Shown piece after piece: positions 44,720 to 56,585 of a stretch of DNA of 64,000 nucleotides. The notes beneath the pieces are model-generated. The model ran no database searches. It was not told where the DNA came from and was given only the letters and a program-made list of their open reading frames with translations. Position 1 is the stretch's first letter. Each line of letters starts with the position of its first letter. The DNA comes from Globomyces pollinis-pini (lineage: Eukaryota; Chytridiomycota; Chytridiomycetes; Rhizophydiales; Globomycetaceae), in assembly GCA_025399215.1 (NCBI GenBank), contig MU621129.1, positions 29,667-93,666 on the forward strand. The letters are read 5' to 3'. The position numbers and the translations under genes were made by a program.

Positions 44720-47700
44720 ATGTTTATCAAACCCATCGAACAATCGACGTTACCATCTGGTATATATATTGTAGAGATAATGAATAATGTGATTAGGTGC
44801 ATGGCAAGATCGTGCTGGAAACACTCATTTTATGCTCCAATCAAAAAAACCAGATACAGTTAGATCCTTCTTTTCAGGATTTTCGAGTAAACCAACCAAT
44901 AACGTAATTTTCAACAAATCAATTGATTAGAATAGTCAGAAACTGCCTACAAGAAATCTATCTCCGAGTATGATTTTAGAATATTATTGAAAATTGAATC
45001 ACGAAAGCAATGTTTTGTCATTGCTGTCGATGAGACTTTTGATAAAATTCATACGGTAATCAGATTTAAATATTTTAATGTTATTCAAAGGATTGGTACG
45101 ATTATCAAATTTGAATTCATAAAATAGGAATTGGGTTGAAAAGAATCTGTTTTTAAAGGTTTGTTTTATTATCTATATCTGAATAACATCAGTTAGCGGA
45201 AATAGATGCTAGGAATATTGTATCCAAACAAGCTGGAACATCAGAACAAACAGATGCTTTGATTTTGAAACAATTTGAGGAAATGACTCAAGAATATGGA
45301 AGTAATTTATTGATTAAATTCATTCATTATTTTAGATCCTCAAGCTGCATCTGTTCAATCTAAACTGGCCGATATAAAGACTCAGTTAAACCAGTATTTC
45401 GTAGGAGCAGATGATGATGTATTACTTAATGGTAAACTTTGTTTATAAACGTGATGTTAGCTTATGTATGTAATTATTGGCCTACAGAAACAGTATCAGC
45501 AAGAGGACAGCTATGTATGGGACGAAATAGTCTGTATTTTATTGGAAAGAAACAATCTTTAGATATTCAATCCGATGTACCAAATGATGTATCAGTGTCT
45601 CTATTATATCGAGATGTGAATAGCTTAGATTTAGTTAATGCAAAAAGAGTATTAATACCCGATTCTATACAAATATCTACCAAAGACAAAACAGTATACC
45701 ATTTCAATTGATTTTTAGCATACCTTTACTCTATATTTCAATCGAAAAGAAGTATTTAAGATTTTATGCAGTTTGAGTAATGCTGCAATGAATAGGCTCA
45801 TTAAGGGTGCCGAGAATTCACTTTCAGCATCTGTCGAAATGTTTTCAAAGAACAATTCAAACTTGACTGGTGATTTAAGTAATAATGTAGTCAACAAAGG
45901 AGGTGGTTTATTAATGGTTCGATCAAAAGATGAATATGGTACTGATGACCATGGTGATTTTAATTTGGGGGAAAGAATGGAAGAATTAGATTTTGGAGAA
46001 CATGATGTTGGTGATGCTTCACCAACGAATTCTATCCCCAAAACAAATGATTCCAAATCCAATACGATAGCACGATATTCACATATCAAAACTGCACTTA
46101 TTCATTCAGTAGTTGAATTAGATGAACAAATTAGAAATATGGAATTTAGAAATGTATTTAGATTATCATATCAAGAAACAATATCTGTTGAAGAATCACC
46201 ATGTCATTATTTCATCAAATCATCAAATTCATTTTGTGTAGGAAACTTTTATCTGTGTCAAAATTTTCTTAATTTCGCATCATTACCTACATCAACATTA
46301 AATTCAAATTCATCTCAATCTATTACTACTTCAATGTTATTTGATTCTCAAGCTGATCCTGCATTAGTGTTTGTCATACCTTATGCACATGTAAATATTA
46401 TATATTTATTTATAAATAGATTGTGTCTCTTAAAAAACAACCACCCACAGCATTGGCTTCAGCGTCGAAGCTAGCAATATCACTATCAGGATATCTTGTT
46501 GTATCAACCAAAAATAGAATCGAATTTTGGTTATCATTTTCCAGTACACAGAAAAAAGATCGAGTATATGATGAATTATTATCCAGGATCAAGTCTGTAA
46601 ACTGGAAGTTTGATAATGATATAATGATTGGTGGAAGAAATGGACCTAATGCCGGGTTGGATATTGTAAAAACAAAATCTTCACATTCATTATCATTACC
46701 TACATTTGCACCTGAATTAACAAAAATTACTAACTTGGAAATGAAATCATTGAATGTTCAAACGATGGGATTGAAATTCACTTTTCCAATTGTTGGAAAA
46801 GATGGGAATTCTGAGTTTGATCGCACAACCCAACAAGAAGTTAATCTATGGTCAGATTATTTCGAGAATTATGGAAAAGATGTTTGTATTGTGAAAGATA
46901 TGAAAGTATTGAGAGACTTGATTATCAAAACTGATGGGTTACCTGATATTTATCGTGGTGATTTTTGGATGTTAGTATCGGGTGCATGGTATTCTCGACC
47001 TGCGACCGGATATTATGAATCCTTATTGACGGATAATAAAGATCGAGTCAATCCGTTTGGTGAAGAAATTGAGAAGGACGTTCGAAGGTAATGAAGTGCT
47101 TATTGACGATTTAGGAGTTTACCTGAACATCCGGCATATCAAAACCCGGAAGGAATTGATACATTAAGACGTGTATTGACTGCTTTTTCATGGCGAAATC
47201 CCGCCATTGGGTACGCTCAAGCATTAAACATCATTACCGCCGTTCTCCTCTTGTATTTGAGAGAGGAAGACGCATTTTGGTTATTATGTAAGCTCTTGGT
47301 ATTAATAGAATGCAGGTGTGATTGTGGAACGAATGCTACCTGATCATTATACGAAAACATTAGTGGGAAGTGTGGTGGATCAATCAGTGTTTACTCAACT
47401 AGTAGCATTGCATCTCCCTAACCTTTCTGCACATTTAAACAAATTGCAATTGGACCTTTCCACATTCTCTGTACCGTGGTTCCTTTGTCTATATCTTAAT
47501 TCCGTTGCACTTCATGTTGCCATCAAATTTCTGGACAGTTTTTTTCTTGAAGGGCCTAGTTTTTTGTTTTGGATAGCAGTTGGTGTATTGAAAGTGAATG
47601 AACCACAACTGATCTTGCGAGGAAAAGATGATGATATTTTTGTAGCTGTACTTAAGGATTACTTTTCCAGACTTGGAGTTCAGGATCCCAGCCCAGCTAG

Positions 47701-48843
47701 TCCGGCCTCTATTGATCAAGCAACGGATTTGAATACCATGACTGGCCGATCGTTATATACTCATTTAATGGCGGAAGCATGCACTAATTTGGGCCCTTTG
47801 ATTACCAATGAAGCGATTGAATCATTGAGAATGAAGTATCGATTGCAGGTTGTGCATCAAATGGAGGCTACTAACCGAAAATCTCAAGTTCGGACTTTAT
47901 GTGAACAGGTTTCATTGTCATTTGATGAAGTTGGGATTGTTTATGATCAAGTTAGACGATTAGAGTTCATACATGGAGATGAAGAAGAAGACCCAAATGG
48001 ATCCGCTGCTACTAGTGCAAAAAACGCTAGAATTGAAGAAGACAGTATGCGAGCAACGTTGGCCTCGATAGGAGGTTGGGGATTAGTTCGACGATATACA
48101 ACATGTATTAAAGATGTTGATCCGCACCATAAAACTATCAGTTTATATGATTTCAAAAAGATATTCCATATTGTCTCTCCTTTCCGAAACAAAAGCCAAA
48201 ACAATGGTAACTTGAAGATATACTAATCTTTATAGATACCAAACCCGATAGTAATGGTGATCAATTCGTGTTACCCATCATTGACAGAATCTACTATTAC
48301 TGTTCATTCCAATTTAATTTCGTACAGCGGCAAAAGCGAACTAATGTGGATCCAAATGAGATTGGATATATGGTAGATTTGGCAGCCACAGTCCATGCAT
48401 TAGATGCGATCATGAAACAAGCATTACATAGTCGATTAAGGTTTTTTTTTGATTTATATGATTTGGATGGAGATGGCTATATGAATGAAATTGAATTGAA
48501 AGCCATTATGGATTCTCTATTAGAATTATTTCAGAAATCCAAAAGTGGAAATGGAAAACCGCATACAAAAGATGAAATTGAAGAGGAAACTTATTTAAGG
48601 GCAGTCTCATCATTTCTATCTGCGGCATTGAAGATGGGAAACAATAAACAAGGACCATCATCAAATGGAGGTGAATTGACGGATAACAAACCTAGTCACT
48701 CAACATTTCTTCTTTCCTTCAATGAATTCTTATTGGCTGTGCTAAGTCAAAGTGTATTTGTAGAATATTTTGAACGTACTTGGATTGTAACCAAAGGAGC
48801 AAATCAAAGCGAAATTAATGTGACTTGGAATGGTAAATCTTAG
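44720..48843 (+). CDS. TBC1D8/9-like Rab GTPase-activating protein (GRAM-TBC-EF hand)
   Basis: Large multi-domain Rab-GAP. The N-terminus [14 protein letters not shown] joins over an intron to [15 protein letters not shown]. Two GRAM-like domains follow ([18 protein letters not shown]... about 45.5 kb, and [19 protein letters not shown]... about 46.2 kb). The TBC domain has the catalytic arginine finger in [14 protein letters not shown] and the glutamine finger in GYAQALNI, with [10 protein letters not shown] and [13 protein letters not shown]-terminal EF hand has a complete loop, [12 protein letters not shown]. This order is that of animal TBC1D8/TBC1D9. Likely role: control of endosomal Rabs. 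About ten introns, all short. Confidence 0.9.
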
Positions 48844-48994
48844 TGAATTGGAAGTATATTTTTAGTGTTTAATAAATTGGAATTTTACATTCACTCAACA
48901 TACAAGAAGAGGTATTTAATAACTTGTCAATTAGGGATACAAATATTTTAAAAGTATACACATTAAGGATATATTACCATAATTAAAGCACAAC

Positions 48995-49687
48995 TCAGGC
49001 CAGCGAATCAATAGCTTCATTATAAGAGAATTGTTCAGACTCGATCTGATTCCTATAACACCAATGTTGGAACATGGAGTCCGGCCCACTAGCTCCCGCA
49101 TAATTACTTTTCCAATATAAATATTTTTCTTGGAAACCGAGATAACATTGGATGACAATGGCAGAACATCCAATCCAATAGAGAATGGCAACAGCATTAA
49201 TGCATAATATTATCACAGCTTTTGTTTTATCTGGACAATCAAACTGTTCTTTACATTTGTAAGCTTCTGAAATAGTATTTGCATTTCGAATCAATTGATA
49301 GATTGATAAAAAACCAGAGACCAGAGCGTTCAACACGAAAAAGACAGTATAAATGGTAATGGATGTTGGATTATACTAAATTGTGAGAGATTAGGGAAAT
49401 ACCTTAATGATAGAAATGTAGCCGAAGATGAGAAAAGCAACGGTAACGGTATAGTAAGACTTGAGAATGATAGAAACTGTTTCTTGGGACTTATCGATGG
49501 GAACAGCCAAAAAGATCAGAGTACCAGCCAGAGTAAGGGCAGTGACTACTAGAGCAGCGACTCTAATACTTCCCAAGAACCTCCACATTGACTTTGAATC
49601 ACATTTCTTTGCATTTTCAGGAGTACTTTGAACATCAGAAGCAGGAGGAATTTGAGTAGTTTTCAAATGAGTCTCTGAATTGTCCAT
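48995..49687 (-). CDS. Four-transmembrane protein, unrecognised
   Basis: Two exons joined over a short intron (about 49377-49404) give about 210 residues. The hydrophilic N-terminus is followed by four hydrophobic segments: VAALVVTALTLAGTLIF, SYYTVTVAFLIFGYISI, TVFFVLNALVSGFLSIY and VIILCINAVAILYWIGCSAI. An internal loop carries two cysteines (KCKEQFDCPD) and the tail is hydrophilic. The layout recalls MARVEL/claudin-like four-TM proteins, but no signature proves it. Start MDNSETHLK at 49687. Confidence 0.65.
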
Positions 49688-49929
49688 TAGAATGAATAAA
49701 AAAGAAATGAAACGAGTAGAAATACAAATGTTTCGTGCTGTTGTGTAACGATCCCAGACAAGGTCATGATCCAGTTACAACGAGGTTGTTTCACGTAGGA
49801 AATTAAAGAAACATTAAAATTGTCAGAGCACAGTAATGTACTGCTAGAGTACAAATGGTACTAGGATTGGATCTGTTATGGTCGTAGTGTGTAGTAAAAA
49901 GAAACTATTTTTGAAACACGAATCTGAGC

Positions 49930-50297
49930 CTATTGGCTAAACACTTGGATAATGTCATCATCGATCAGAATGACACTTGCACTACCAACTATATTATGAG
50001 TATTAGTTTTATCATTAGAGATAACATTGATAGTGTTACTAGTGCAAACCTTAAAGGGTTGTGTAACAAACAACACCCTTTCAATGTCATGTATTTTGAG
50101 TAACGATCCCTTCATTGACTACTTACTACTTGCAGTGTACTACTGTATATCTCATTCAACTCATTTTCATTAAACAAATCAAGGCTTGCTTCCTGATCAT
50201 GCCTTCTCTCATTTTCAGGAACGCCATCTGCGGTATTGTCTATTTTCATCATTTCTGTGAGATGTGATTTTGGGTCCTTGAGGTGTGGGATCGCCAT
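49930..50297 (-). CDS. Small acidic protein, unrecognised (about 115 aa)
   Basis: Two exons join across a very short intron (17-20 nt near 50093-50112). The first is MAIPHLKDPKSHLTEMM to NEIYSSTLQ, the second GSLLKIHDIERVLFVTQPF to DDDIIQVFSQ. The first half is acidic and flexible. The second half is beta-rich and could be a small OB- or PH-like fold (guess). The two halves are in frame only when the intron is removed, and the start lies 71 bp from the divergent PNGase gene. No family recognised. Confidence 0.5.
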
Positions 50298-50368
50298 AAA
50301 AATATTATTCTACCGTCAGTCCAACCTAAATAAAACTATTCAGATGTTTCCCTCTTTTCTCCTTCTCA

Positions 50369-52087
50369 ATGTGGCCAAACAAAAAATTGGCTGGTCCATG
50401 GTTGGCCAGTTTCATTGAATTGAATCAAGATTCGCTAAAAGATGCATCATTGGCAGCTGAAGATCTGATTCATTCGTTTGAAGTCAAGGCTCCTTTACTG
50501 AAACCTGATACTCTACTCTGCTCCACTGTCATTGCTGAGCATAAGTTTGCATTCTCTTTTGGTCAACCATATGTCGGAAACTACTCTGTAAACCCCGCTT
50601 GTGGTTCATCTTGGTCAAAAGTCATTGTAAATTTTGAAGCATCTGTCTCTGGTAAACAATTTGATCGTTATGGTGCACTCTGGTTCGGTGGTGCAGAATT
50701 GATTAGATTAACTACTCAAGAACCTTCTGGAACTCCGTTGACCAAATGGACTTTTGAAAAGGTATGGCTGTGTGATTAACCATCTTAGGATGTCACTACT
50801 TACGCCAATCTATTCACCAAAGATCAATCCGTCGTGTTGGCTATTGATAACTTGGTTGATAATGTCTATACTGGCATATTTGATGTAAAAGTGACTGTTG
50901 ACTTCTATGCTTTGGATAAGAAATCGAAAGCATCCCCTAATGCAGCCGATATTATCATTCCACTATCAAAATCATCTCAAGCTCATGCTTGGTTCAGTTT
51001 ACCTAATGGTGGGTCGCCTATCTATTCCGAACTGCCAAAATTACCTGGAAACATTGTTCGTGCTGAATTGGAAGTATTTTACTCACCTCATCAAAAAGAT
51101 GAGTTTTACTATGGAAATGTCCCTACTGGTTTGGCAAATTCTGATTTGGGGTTGTATGGAGGTGGAACATTCAAAGAATTACAAATCTACATTGACTCTA
51201 CCTTGGTCGGGTTGGATTGGCCATTCCCAACTATTTATACTGGTGGAATGAATCCATTGGCATGGAGACCTATTGTCGCTATTGGGGCTTTTGATTTACC
51301 CACCACCAAGATCGATATGACTCCTTTTCTTTCTCTTCTCTGTGACAATAACACACATCAGATTGGTATCAATGTAACTACCGCTGCGAATGATTTCTGG
51401 CTTGTGGATAGTAATTTATTATTGTGGGTAGATCATGAAAAGCCATCTAATGAACCATTTAAAGGGCAATTGAATTACATTCATGTAAATGGATCCGTAC
51501 CAAAGGAATCATACACTGGTGATTTAAATAGCACTTTGAAAGTATCCACATCCTCATCCAATTCTATATCCGCTTCTGGGGTTGTCTATCATTCTAAAGG
51601 GTGGACAAAAACTAGTGTTAGTACCAGTGTAGGATTCTACAATTCCTTGCGGATCTTTGATCAAACTAATGGACAAATCTTTGACCAAAATACCGAGATT
51701 ACATACACGTCTTTAGTTTCGAATGGTGTAGATTCCAAACTCATTGATAGTGAAGTGAACTTGGAAACTAAAAGATATCCGTTAAAAGGTCATTTGCTGT
51801 ACACCACTGATGGTCCAAAGTATCAGTTCAATACCACCCTTTCACAAGGATTGGAAATTTCGACCTCCTCATCCCATGGACTTCATGCTGAACAATCATT
51901 GAAGGATATGAAACTCAAATCAAAACTGTCAAATTATCAATCTACCGATGGATTTTTTGGTACTATTCGACCAGGTTTTGCAACTACGCAACAAGATTAT
52001 TCATTGAAATCTGACAAGCAATGCTACAATCGTAAAGTGACTGCATCAGGAGGCAAAGTCATTGAAGATGTGTACCCCAAATGTTAA
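50369..52087 (+). CDS. Peptide-N-glycanase A-like glycoamidase (PNGase A)
   Basis: Enzyme family that releases N-glycans from glycopeptides. Two exons join at about 50762-50788. Conserved segments are FAFSFGQPYVGNYSVNP, FDRYGALWFGGAELIRLTT, EPSGTPLTKWTFEKDVT, DFYALDKK, GGTFKELQIYIDSTLVGLDW, PTIYTGGMNPLAWRP and FDLPTTKIDMTPFLSLLCD, as in plant and fungal PNGase A. The C-terminal part is a long beta-rich region with several N-x-S/T sites. Family members are secretory, yet the visible N-terminus (MWPNKKLAGPWLASF) is not a good signal peptide. A short in-frame 5' exon may have been missed. Confidence 0.85.
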
Positions 52088-52124
52088 CTATCAAAATTTA
52101 TTTGGCAATACAAATTTTATGAAA

Positions 52125-52956
52125 TTATGAATAGAATTTCAAATTGAAAAATAATAAATCAAAAGATTTTGATTCATATAAACCAAAAGGAGTTTGAACT
52201 CTACAGGTCAGATTTTGAATGGACGCGACACAATCAGTCGCATATTTTTCGTCCAATAGCCAATTAGTCACCAATTCTTGTACATCTGATTGTAACAGAA
52301 ACTTGTAATCAAAATCATTTGATTTGAGCACCACGAATTCTTTTGGAATTGTATATTCCAATGCTACTTTATCATTTGCAATTGATTTTGGATCAATTCC
52401 AGGTGGTACGACATACAAATGTAATTTTGACTGACCAGATTGTTTACAAGATTTCAATACAGGTACAATAGAAGTCATCAAGAATGGATGAACGTTTTTC
52501 AACAGAATAGTTTGATGTTCTGATAATGAGTGATGATTTCCCTTTTCTCTGAATGTATTTGAACTAGACGGTGTTTGACTATCGTAACTTGGAGGTAGAT
52601 CATCTCCACCTTTGTACATTGCTTGTATTGATTTTGGCAGCATTTCTGTTCCTATTTCCAAATCAGATTCAGTTACATCCTGATATGGTATTTGTAATTC
52701 ATTCAATATTATCAATACCTGTTACAAAATCAATGAGTTTGGATGTACTTACCATTTGTTTACTGACATTCCTAGGGATACATAGTTGATTAGTTCTGAT
52801 ATAATCCAAAATGACAAGAAATGCAAACGGATTGTAATCTAGGAATATTGGAGTATTGTTTGATCCGATATATTTCGATAACGATGGATATCGCATCAAA
52901 TTCTTCTCTTTCGTTTCCAAAGTCAATCCTCCAACATTGAATTTAATTGTAGTCAT
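52125..52956 (-). CDS. BTB/T1-domain protein (KCTD-like)
   Basis: The N-terminus MTTIKFNVGGLTLETKEKNL, with YPSLSKYIG, FLDYNPFAFLVILDYIRTNQ and IPRNVSKQMV, is a T1/BTB fold of the KCTD type, used for oligomerisation and often as a Cullin-3 adaptor. After a short intron (about 52712-52745) come ILNELQIPYQDVTESDLEIG and a linker (PPSYDSQTPSSS). An uncharacterised C-terminal region of about 150 residues ends in LLFFNLKFYS. Target and partner are unknown. It diverges from flotillin, with 363 bp between starts. Confidence 0.8.
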
Positions 52957-53319
52957 TCGATTTCAATTTGATTAAAATTCGACTGAATTTTGAGGCCTTT
53001 ATGGAATGTGATGAGGCTGTGTTCACGCCTGTTGAATCGAATGATTATTTTGGTAGGATCCAAAGTAAGACTTTGGATTGGGTTCAATGGATCCATTGAG
53101 TTGTTTAAACCAAATAAAATTACTGGTTAAGTTTGTTACGCATGTATGTTATCGAGGCCAAGAGTACTCTGGATTTCAACCATGTTTAATCAACTTTCCA
53201 AAATCAAAACGTTTATATTTATGTATAAAAGAAATGAAATACTCTTTGGAAATGAGATTGTTACACGTTCATAGTTCCTGATCTGACCAATTCCAAAATG
53301 AAAAAAGACTTTGAATCTT
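52957..53319. promoter_or_regulatory. Divergent intergenic region, BTB / flotillin
   Basis: 363 bp. Short ATG frames (near 53000 and 53078) are not supported. No RNA gene or repeat is seen. Confidence 0.4.
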
Positions 53320-54647
53320 ATGTTTAAAGTAACAAATGCAAACGAATATCTGGTGATTACAGGACTCAATATCCCAGATATCAAAGTGGTGCGTAAAGCA
53401 ATCATTTGGCCTGGTCAACGTTATACTCAGTTTTCATTAACACCATTGAATTATACTCTATCACTTCATGCAATGACAATAGAAAAGTTGGAATTCACTT
53501 TACCAGCTGTTTTTACAATTGGTCCAGAAGATACACCAGAATCCATTATGAAATATGCTAGATTGTTGGCTGCTAATGATGCACATTCTATACATCATAT
53601 TCAAGAGTTAGTTACAGGTATCGTTGAGGGTGAAACTCGTGTTATTGCTGCTGGAATGACAATGGAAGAGATATTTAAAGAACGGAAATTCTTCAAGGAA
53701 CATGTACTTCAAGGAGTTCAATCAGAATTGAATCAATTTGGAATGATCATCTATAATGCTAACGTCAAACAGTTACAAGATGCACCAGGATCAGAATATT
53801 TCAAATACTTGAGATTGAAATCACAAGAAGGTGCTATTAATCAAGCCAAGGTGGATGTTGCTCAAGCTCAAATGATTGGAGCTGTAGGTGAAAAGGAACG
53901 TGAAGCTGAACAACGTAAGAATATTATTGAAATTGAAGTAATCCTTACATATCTAACAAATCCAATAGGCAACTACTGTAATATATGAACAAAATCGAAA
54001 GGTTGATATCGCAAAAGCACAATCACAACTAGAAACCGAACAAACAATACTAAACAATAATGTCAAAATAGCAGAGATTGAATCTGAAAAGAAGGCGGCA
54101 TTGAGAGAAGCAGAGTTGCAACGAAATATTGAAATTCAAAATGCTCTCGTAACTCAAGAAAGGGAAAGAGCAGATAAATTATCCAAAACAGTAGTTGAAG
54201 CTGAAATGATTCAAGCATTGGCCGATGCGGAGCTGTACAAGGCAAAATCACAAGCTGATGCTAAATTTTACGGTAACAGTTCAAGTATTCTAATGATTGC
54301 TATTAGAACAACAACGTCAAGCTGATGCCATGAAAGTCAACTTTGAAGCACAGGCTGAAGGATTAAAGTTATTACATCAAGCTTTCAATGGCGATTCTAA
54401 TGCTACCCTTCAGTTTTTAATGCTTGATCGTGGCATTTATCAAGATTTGGCAAAGGCTAATGCAGAGGCTGTCAAAGGTATGTCTCCCAAGATTTCAGTT
54501 TGGAATACTGGAAATGAAAATAGTGACACCACTACACAAACCATTCGAGATGTTTACAAATCACTTCCACCTTTGATGAGTATCATCAATGAGCAAACTG
54601 GTATAAAGCCACCAGGTTGGGTTGGTACTTTACCCACTGAACAATAA
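53320..54647 (+). CDS. Flotillin-like SPFH membrane scaffold
   Basis: Lipid-raft scaffold protein. The start MFKVTNANEYLVITG at 53320 matches flotillin N-termini. The SPFH/band-7 domain (AIIWPGQRYTQFSLTPLNY, MTIEKLEFTLPAVFTIGP, RVIAAGMTMEEIFKER) is followed by a long Ala/Glu-rich coiled coil (QAKVDVAQAQMIGAVGEKER, then EAELQRNIEIQNALVTQERE). A C-terminal oligomerisation region ends GYVGTLPTEQ-like (PGWVGTLPTEQ). Two short introns (about 53936-53967 and 54270-54300) keep the heptads in register. Flotillin is absent from many yeasts but common in filamentous and early-diverging fungi. It converges on the fumarate reductase gene with a 20-bp gap. Confidence 0.92.
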
Positions 54648-54667
54648 AGCGTAGTTTTATATATGTA

Positions 54668-56182
54668 TTAATGGTATTGTTTATTAAGTAATCCTCTTGC
54701 TATTCTCCTTCCAAACACTACACATTCTAACAGAGAATTCCCTGCCAACCTGTTCTGTCCATGAACTCCTCCAGTAACTTCTCCTGCAGCATATAGTCCA
54801 TTAATAGCGCCGTTGGCTCCATAAACTTGTCCATCCAAATCAATCTTTATACCACCCATGGTGTAGTGAATAGCTGGTGTTACAGCTGCCAATAGGAACG
54901 AACCATCCAATGCAAATGTTTTTGGAAACACGGACTTTCCAAATTCATCGCTTTTCTGTTCGATACCAGCATTATAAGATTCAATAGTATCTCGTAAAAG
55001 ATTTTGATCGACATCAATAAATTCAGCCAATTCATGAATAGTATCCATTCTCATTACCAATTTCCGACCCTGATAGAATTTCATAGAACCATTCCCAAAG
55101 TCATTACCCATTTCTTCAGTAAGCAACAACCAAACTTTGATATGATCTAAATCATGACATTCATCGATGATTGCTCGACTAACGACATCTCTTGTACCCA
55201 ATTCGTTCACAAATCGCTTGCCTTGTTGGTTCAATAATATTCCACCATATGCTCGTAATGCTTCTGGCGCGAGGATTTTAACTCGATTGCTTTCATCTGA
55301 TAAATCTACAAACGCTGTTGGGTGAAGTTGGACGGCATTCATATCAATTAACGTAGCACCAATGTTTCTGGCTATCTTGATACCATCACCAGTTGCCCAC
55401 TTACCATTTGTTGTTGGATAAACTTTTACAGAGTTATTGAACTCGGTTAAAAGAGAATCGGATGAATGATCGTTTGAAAATCCCCCAGTTGTTAATGCCA
55501 AAGAGTTGGTTTCTAAATATTGAACCTCAGATTCTTTAGATCTGTATTTCACACCAACTATTCTTCCATTTTCTTGTTCAATCGAGACTAGAGTTGATTC
55601 TGTCAGAATATGAACATCAGTATGCTCCTTAATGTATTTGCTAAGGGTAGAGATTATAGTCCATCCTATTGGTGATGGTGATCCATCACTCTTGGGAGGG
55701 AATCTATGAGTTCTTGGTTTTGAGTGACCACCACATTGTGATAATTCTGTTAAAGACAATGAAAATGTTTCTAACCATTCAATGGCATGTGGACTTGATT
55801 GAACCAATTCAAGAACAAGTGATTTATCATTACAATGACCAGTATGAAGGGTATCGCGTACGAATTCATCCACAGAATCTTCAACTGAGTTTGCAATTTG
55901 TGTTTTGGTATGAATTCCATTAATCCCAGATGATGCTTTTGCTGAATTTCCACCTAGAAACTTTTCCTTTTCGATCAAGTAGAACTGAACGTCTAGATTA
56001 TCTTTCTTTGCAATTGAATAACTTTCTATGATAGTAGTTAATCCTGCTAGACCTCCTCCAACAATTACAATGTTTTTACTGGTTTGAATACTCGGTTTTG
56101 TGGACATGAATCTTTGTTTAACTTGATATACTAATAGTCCAGCCAAGATGGGTATCAAATATTTATATTTTCCCTCAATCAT
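54668..56182 (-). CDS. OSM1: Soluble fumarate reductase (Osm1/Frd1 flavoprotein)
   Basis: FAD enzyme reducing fumarate to succinate to reoxidise flavins under low oxygen. It is intronless, 504 aa. The N-terminal membrane or signal segment YLIPILAGLLVYQV is followed by the FAD motif IVIVGGGLAGLTTIIES, EKEKFLGGNSAKASSGING, TGGFSNDH, KWATGDGIKIA, QLHPTAF and RFVNELGTRDVVS with the catalytic Arg region. HYTMGGIKID and GLYAAGEVTGGVHGQNRLAG give the C-terminal FAD-binding motif. There is no cytochrome b5 domain. The N-terminal segment suggests targeting to ER or mitochondria, as in yeast Osm1. Confidence 0.94.
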   Translation of the reverse strand: MIEGKYKYLIPILAGLLVYQVKQRFMSTKPSIQTSKNIVIVGGGLAGLTTIIESYSIAKKDNLDVQFYLIEKEKFLGGNSAKASSGINGIHTKTQIANSVEDSVDEFVRDTLHTGHCNDKSLVLELVQSSPHAIEWLETFSLSLTELSQCGGHSKPRTHRFPPKSDGSPSPIGWTIISTLSKYIKEHTDVHILTESTLVSIEQENGRIVGVKYRSKESEVQYLETNSLALTTGGFSNDHSSDSLLTEFNNSVKVYPTTNGKWATGDGIKIARNIGATLIDMNAVQLHPTAFVDLSDESNRVKILAPEALRAYGGILLNQQGKRFVNELGTRDVVSRAIIDECHDLDHIKVWLLLTEEMGNDFGNGSMKFYQGRKLVMRMDTIHELAEFIDVDQNLLRDTIESYNAGIEQKSDEFGKSVFPKTFALDGSFLLAAVTPAIHYTMGGIKIDLDGQVYGANGAINGLYAAGEVTGGVHGQNRLAGNSLLECVVFGRRIARGLLNKQYH

Positions 56183-56585
56183 ATCGTGTGTCCAATTTTT
56201 AATTTAAATATCTTTATATCTTGAGATGAGTCAAAACGGCTCAGATTGAATCATTTTGACCCTTTTTTCTGCAACTGGCAGTCATTTTCATTCGTCTGAA
56301 AATCCGGTTTTTGGATAAACTGCAATTCGGATCTTAAAGTTAATGCTTAAACTAGGAAAGGACGGAAATTACAATCAAAGCTCGTCTCTTCACTGGGTCT
56401 CTTGAGTTTTGGTCAGTTTTCCAATTTCAAGCAAGAAAGTCAAGATTCAAAAGTAAATAATGATTCATAATGGGGAATTATAAGTAATGGAGATAAGAGC
56501 CACTCCAATCTAAGAAAAGATTATCATAATGTAGTCAACATTGAAAATCGCCAGAATGAAATTAATTCGCGTTGAAGTACTACAT
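56183..56585. other. Intergenic region
   Basis: About 400 bp between two minus-strand genes, DBP9 end and OSM1 start. Nothing beyond AT-rich sequence, presumably terminator plus promoter. Confidence 0.4.
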
